A DNA stretch of 18,531 bases from DATKXO01 sp035528995 (GTDB lineage: Bacteria; Planctomycetota; Phycisphaerae; UBA1845), in contig DATKXO010000381.1 of assembly GCA_035528995.1 (NCBI GenBank), forward strand, positions 1 through 18,531. The letters are read 5' to 3'. The translations under genes and the position numbers were made by a program. The notes beneath the pieces were generated by a model. The model was not told the origin of the DNA, made no database searches, and was given only the letters and a program-made list of their open reading frames with translations. Shown one piece after another: positions 15,967 through 18,531 of this stretch (position 1 is its first letter; each line of letters opens with the position of its first letter).

Positions 15967-16453
15967 ATCCGTTCTCCTTCAGACGTGGTCCCTGCGATTC
16001 GATGGTCTATCCGCCGAGGTGCGGTTCGCGGAAGCAGGAGCATCGCCCCGACCCCAACTGCTCCCCGGCGTCCGTGAAGAAGTGCGCCGCCGGGTCCCCT
16101 GAGCAGGCCATCGCGCCGCGAAAGCTACTCTGTCAACCGGTTGATGCCATTGTACCGAATCGTGTGGGCCAGAACCAGACGGAAGGCGATCGAAGCGGAC
16201 ATTCCCTATTTGCCGCTTCCGAGGCCCCGATTCTACCGGCGCGCCAAGCCCATTTCAAAGGAGGACGGGCATTCTGGCGAGGAGGCCTGCCCTTTGACCT
16301 CAGATTTCGTCCAGCCCGCCTCTGGGGATCGCTGGAGGGACCGTTTGCCCGTCACGCCGCGCGAACTCCCGACGCCGTGGGGACGGGGTCCGTTCGCGGC
16401 TCGTCAATCTGGGTGCGCGGCTCGCGGGGGTGGCAAACGGTCGGCTTGAGTTA
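15967..16453. other. Spacer upstream of the RHS gene, nothing recognised
   Basis: This 487 bp stretch holds the ribosome site of the RHS gene (GAAGGAGAAC on the - strand) and presumably its promoter, but no clear -35/-10 elements. Open frames on the + strand are compositionally unlike protein and match no family I know. No tandem repeat or strong hairpin was seen. Confidence 0.45.
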
Positions 16454-16728
16454 TTACTGGTTTGCGGCTTCGAGTAGTTGGGTCTTCAGGGCGGTGTAGG
16501 CGGCGGGGTCGGAAAGGTTGTGCTCGGTTAGGTTGAAGGCGCCGAGTTGCTCGTTGTTGGGGCCGAGGATTACGACGTCACGATAGACGACCTGCCACAG
16601 CGTCCAGATGTCCTGGTCGGCGGCGGGCTGTAACCAGGGCAGGACGCGGGCGGCGGTCGTGGCGGCGTTGCCGAGTTGCAGGCCGATGTCGTTGACGCCC
16701 AGAATCCGAGCGGGGCGGAGGGTCTGCG
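16454..16728 (-). pseudogene. 3' remnant of a secreted redoxin/thioredoxin-like protein
   Basis: The - strand frame ending at two tandem TAA codons (16454-16456, 16451-16453) gives about 90 residues beginning ARILGVNDIGLQLGNAA, then LPWLQPAADQDIWTLWQ, VVYRDVVILGPNNEQL and AFNLTEHNLSDPAAY. The pattern (ILGVN..G...GNA...R..PWLQD...WxxW.V.YRDVVIL...AVYNLT.H.L..P..Y..L) matches the C-terminal part of thioredoxin-like redoxin domains in planctomycete and myxobacterial exported proteins, by recollection. No signal peptide or CxxC region precedes it; upstream the homology stops where a transposase remnant on the opposite strand begins at 16742. The frame is open to 16846 but that part is transposase and REP-like sequence. 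Probably a gene cut by a mobile element. Confidence 0.5.
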
Positions 16729-16741
16729 GCAGGGTGTCATC

Positions 16742-16822
16742 ATGGCCAGACGCGTGCCCATCGGCCGCGGTGGGTTCGCCTATCACGTGCTCAACCGGCC
16801 GGTCCGCCAGCCGCCCGGGTGA
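16742..16822 (+). pseudogene. 5' remnant of a REP-associated (Y1/IS200-like) transposase
   Basis: A 26-codon frame MARRVPIGRGGFAYHVLNRP...QPPG then TGA. The M-A-R-x(5)-G-G-x-x-Y-H-V-x-N-R pattern is the standard N-terminus of REP-associated tyrosine transposases (Y1_Tnp family). The catalytic HUH and tyrosine region is missing; the frame stops after the first strand and runs into a REP-like element 8 bp later. This looks like an internal deletion of a transposase gene together with its flanking repeat. It overlaps nothing that looks functional. Confidence 0.6.
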
Positions 16823-16829
16823 AGTCCGA

Positions 16830-16896
16830 ATCGAGGCTCCGGGCACCGTGGCGCCCAGGGCGAGGCAGCGATGGCAGGAAGAAGTAAGCCTGACCC
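16830..16896 (+). repeat. REP-like 67 bp element, copy B
   Basis: Same orientation as copy A (9465-9531), 61 of 67 bases identical. Starts 8 bp after the stop codon of the transposase remnant, the place expected for a REP sequence next to its transposase. The inner palindrome here is GTGGCGCCCAG, changed relative to copy A. Confidence 0.7.
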
Positions 16897-16960
16897 CCTT
16901 AACTTTCCTTTCTCGGCCCTCGTCGTTTATCGGACTTATTCCGCCACAGGGAGGCAGATT

Positions 16961-17008
16961 ATGGAGCTACCCGACCAACCGGCCACGCTCGCCGTCGGTG
17001 CCCGATAG
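16961..17008 (+). CDS. Possible 15-residue leader or spurious small ORF
   Basis: MELPDQPATLAVGAR then TAG. A strong AGGGAGG ribosome site (16948-16954) lies 6 bp upstream of the ATG, better than that of the downstream H-NOX gene. The stop codon overlaps the small inverted repeat at 17005-17016. It may be a leader peptide, the beginning of a decayed gene or chance. Confidence 0.2.
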   Translation: MELPDQPATLAVGAR

Positions 17009-17242
17009 TAAACTATGTGTCCATGCGAGCCGATGAATCATGGATGAGTGTTCGCTCCGCCGCTCTGGCAGGGCTCCGGTGGACCAGCATCTCACCGGGC
17101 TGAGGCGGATTCCGCGAGGTCACACAACATTCCCTTGCGGTGATGATGCCTCCGCCAGGCGTGTGTCGGACGTCAGTGAGGCGGGCGATAACCTGGCCCG
17201 CGCTGTAGCGCGCTTCTGCGCAAGACGGAAACGGAAGCCATC

Positions 17243-17794
17243 ATGGTCGGACTGATTCAGAAGACGCTGTTTGATCTCATCGAGTCAGCAGCCAGCGCCA
17301 GCGCTGTGGCGGAGGTCAAGCGGCGCGCGGGCGTCCCAGAGGACAAGATGTTTCGCATGGATGAGGTGCATGACGACAACGAGTGGCGGCGTCTGCTCGC
17401 GGCCGCGTGCGAGGTTCTCAACATTACGCAGGAGCAGGCGGAGGCGGCGTTCGCCGATTTCGCCTGCAAAGATTTCCTCAGGCGCTTTCCCATGTGGTTC
17501 AAGATGTCTAAGAACGCCCGCGAGTTTCTGGAACGGCAGCCGGCCATTCACAACGGCTTCGCCACGGCTGTCCGAGATCCCGAGGTTCGCAAGGCCATAG
17601 GCGACAAGTTCCACATCGAGAAGCGAGACAACGAAATTATCACGCATTACTCCTCACCAAACCAACTCTGCGGGCTGTATATCGCGCTGGCGCGGTGGAT
17701 CATCAACCACTATGGCGACGAGGCTACCATCGAGGAGACGCGTTGCCAGAAGAAGGGGGACGCCGAGTGCGAGGTGAACATCCACTGGTCGTAG
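17243..17794 (+). CDS. H-NOX-like haem (NO/O2-binding) sensor protein
   Basis: A 183-residue soluble H-NOX (haem NO-binding) domain protein; such proteins bind ferrous haem and sense nitric oxide, then control a partner kinase or cyclase. The N-terminus (MVGLIQKTLFDLIE), the ITQEQAEAAFADFACKDFLRRFP segment and the proximal haem ligand H103 in QPAIHNGF fit the family, where the ligand is near residue 102. The Y-x-S-x-R motif that holds the haem propionates appears as Y136-S-S138-P-N140, with Arg replaced by Asn. C168 and C176 in RCQKKGDAEC are also reminiscent of V4R domains. A histidine kinase gene follows 14 bp downstream. ATG 17243 is the natural start, with a weak GGAAG upstream. Haem binding is likely but less certain because of the motif change. 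Confidence 0.75.
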   Translation: MVGLIQKTLFDLIESAASASAVAEVKRRAGVPEDKMFRMDEVHDDNEWRRLLAAACEVLNITQEQAEAAFADFACKDFLRRFPMWFKMSKNAREFLERQPAIHNGFATAVRDPEVRKAIGDKFHIEKRDNEIITHYSSPNQLCGLYIALARWIINHYGDEATIEETRCQKKGDAECEVNIHWS

Positions 17795-17808
17795 AAGGAG
17801 GATGACGC

Positions 17809-18531
17809 GTGCCGATGGTGGCTCCAGCGAGTTCGATGAGCGAACAGCAGCTCAGGTTGTTGGTCGAAGACGTTGCCAACCAACTGTGTCAGGCTGTTGA
17901 CGGGAAGTTCGACTTCACGGTGAAGATCGAGGTTCAGGACGAGACGCTGCAAAAACTCCAACTGCTGGTCAACTTCGTGCTTGATGCCGCACGCCGGTCT
18001 CTGGCGGAATTCGAACGGCAGCGAAAGGCACTTGAAGACGAGATCGTCGAGCGTAAGCGGGCCGAGAGGGAACGGGAGGCGTTACACAAGCAGCTTCTGG
18101 ACGTATCCCACCAGGCCGGGATGGCCGAGGTGGCCACGGGCGTCCTGCATAACGTCGGGAACGTGCTCAACAGCGTCAACGTGTCGGCCACGCTGGTGCG
18201 GGAGAAGGTCCGCAAGTCGCAGGTGGCGGACCTGACCGAGATCACGGCCCTGATGCGGGAGCGGGCCGATGACCTGGGCACATTCATGACCACCGACGAG
18301 AAGGGCAAGCTGGTGCCCCGTTACCTGCTCGAGTTGGGTAAGCATCTGGTTGACGAGCAGACGGCCATGCTTGATGAGCTGGAATCACTGACCAGGAACG
18401 TCGAGCACATCAAAGACATCGTCAGCATGCAGCAGTCATACGCGAAGGTGTTTGGCGTGACGGAGGAGGTGTCGCCGGCTGACCTGGTGGAGGACGCGCT
18501 GCGGGTCAACAACGCCGGGTTGGTCCGCCAC
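17809..18531 (+). CDS. Histidine kinase partner of H-NOX (partial, runs off the window)
   Basis: An open frame of 241 codons from GTG 17809 to the window end, without a stop. AAGGAGG (17795-17801) lies 7 bp before GTG; ATG 17815 and ATG 17836 are alternatives. No signal peptide or membrane helix is seen, so the kinase is cytosolic. A HAMP-like region (VDGKFDFTVKIEVQDETLQK, about residues 36-55) leads to a coiled coil (FERQRKALEDEIVERKRAER), then the H-box AGMAEVATGVLHNVGNVLNS with the likely phospho-acceptor His in LHNVGN. The ATP-binding domain should lie beyond the end. H-NOX/kinase pairs typically act in NO-responsive phosphorelays; the response regulator is not in view. Confidence 0.85.
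   Translation, partial: MPMVAPASSMSEQQLRLLVEDVANQLCQAVDGKFDFTVKIEVQDETLQKLQLLVNFVLDAARRSLAEFERQRKALEDEIVERKRAEREREALHKQLLDVSHQAGMAEVATGVLHNVGNVLNSVNVSATLVREKVRKSQVADLTEITALMRERADDLGTFMTTDEKGKLVPRYLLELGKHLVDEQTAMLDELESLTRNVEHIKDIVSMQQSYAKVFGVTEEVSPADLVEDALRVNNAGLVRH

Larger units (their letters stand above)
16823..17242. other. Spacer with REP-like element, upstream of H-NOX gene
   Basis: Holds the second REP-like copy at 16830-16896, a short ORF with a good ribosome site at 16961-17008, and a small inverted repeat ATAGT-AA-ACTAT at 17005-17016. From 17040 to 17242 a frame of 71 codons is open but has no protein-like pattern. The promoter of the H-NOX/kinase pair must lie here, but none is clear. 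Confidence 0.45.

Noticed and set aside
14458..16077. 539-codon + strand open frame opposite the RHS gene
   Set aside because: Antisense to the signal peptide and well-defined N-terminal domains of the RHS protein; no protein motifs.
17040..17255. 71-codon + strand frame before the H-NOX gene
   Set aside because: No ribosome site or protein-like pattern, and it overlaps the H-NOX start.

Overview
The window is GC-rich, gene-dense bacterial DNA. It most likely comes from a member of the Planctomycetota, perhaps Phycisphaerae-like. The evidence is a giant secreted RHS protein that opens with dockerin-like D-x-D-x-D-x-D-L-x-D-F blocks, lipid A genes alongside lineage-typical oddities (a deoxyhypusine-synthase-like protein, a MEMO protein), and spacers full of REP-like and low-complexity repeats. 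The taxonomic call is an inference; there is no rRNA or marker gene.

Left part (1-8642), housekeeping and cell envelope. A SAM-dependent methyltransferase (267-1049, +) converges on a WbpP/GalE-type nucleotide-sugar 4-epimerase (1057-1989, -); the two stop codons are only 7 bp apart. After a 257 bp divergent spacer comes a tight six-gene + strand operon: MEMO-family protein with an extra N-terminal PqqD-like region (2247-3461), LpxK (3469-4521), deoxyhypusine-synthase-like protein (4529-5515), GmhB-like HAD phosphatase fused to a membrane-anchor tail (5512-6513), ROK sugar kinase (6516-7430) and a DNA methyltransferase (7455-8642). Gaps run from a 4 bp overlap to 24 bp. LpxK, the heptose-phosphatase-like protein and the sugar kinase point to lipopolysaccharide precursor supply.

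Middle part (8643-17242), accessory and repeat-rich. A 960 bp non-coding stretch holds possible hairpins, GCCAAGG-type and ATTGACG/GCGAA-type simple repeats and a REP-like element. Next come the 3' end of an IS1380-type transposase and a 2078-residue RHS protein (9730-15966, -). That protein carries a signal peptide, dockerin-like blocks, a Big2-like domain, a carboxypeptidase-regulatory-like domain, seven FG-GAP/VCBS repeats inserted inside the RHS module, YD repeats and an RHS core. Beyond it are the 3' end of a redoxin-like gene, the 5' end of a REP-associated transposase and a second copy of the same 67 bp REP-like element. The two copies bracket the RHS gene.

Right part (17243-18531), signalling. 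An H-NOX-like haem protein is followed 14 bp later by a soluble histidine kinase that runs off the window. This is the classic H-NOX/kinase pairing, but one of the conserved haem-propionate-binding residues appears to be replaced.
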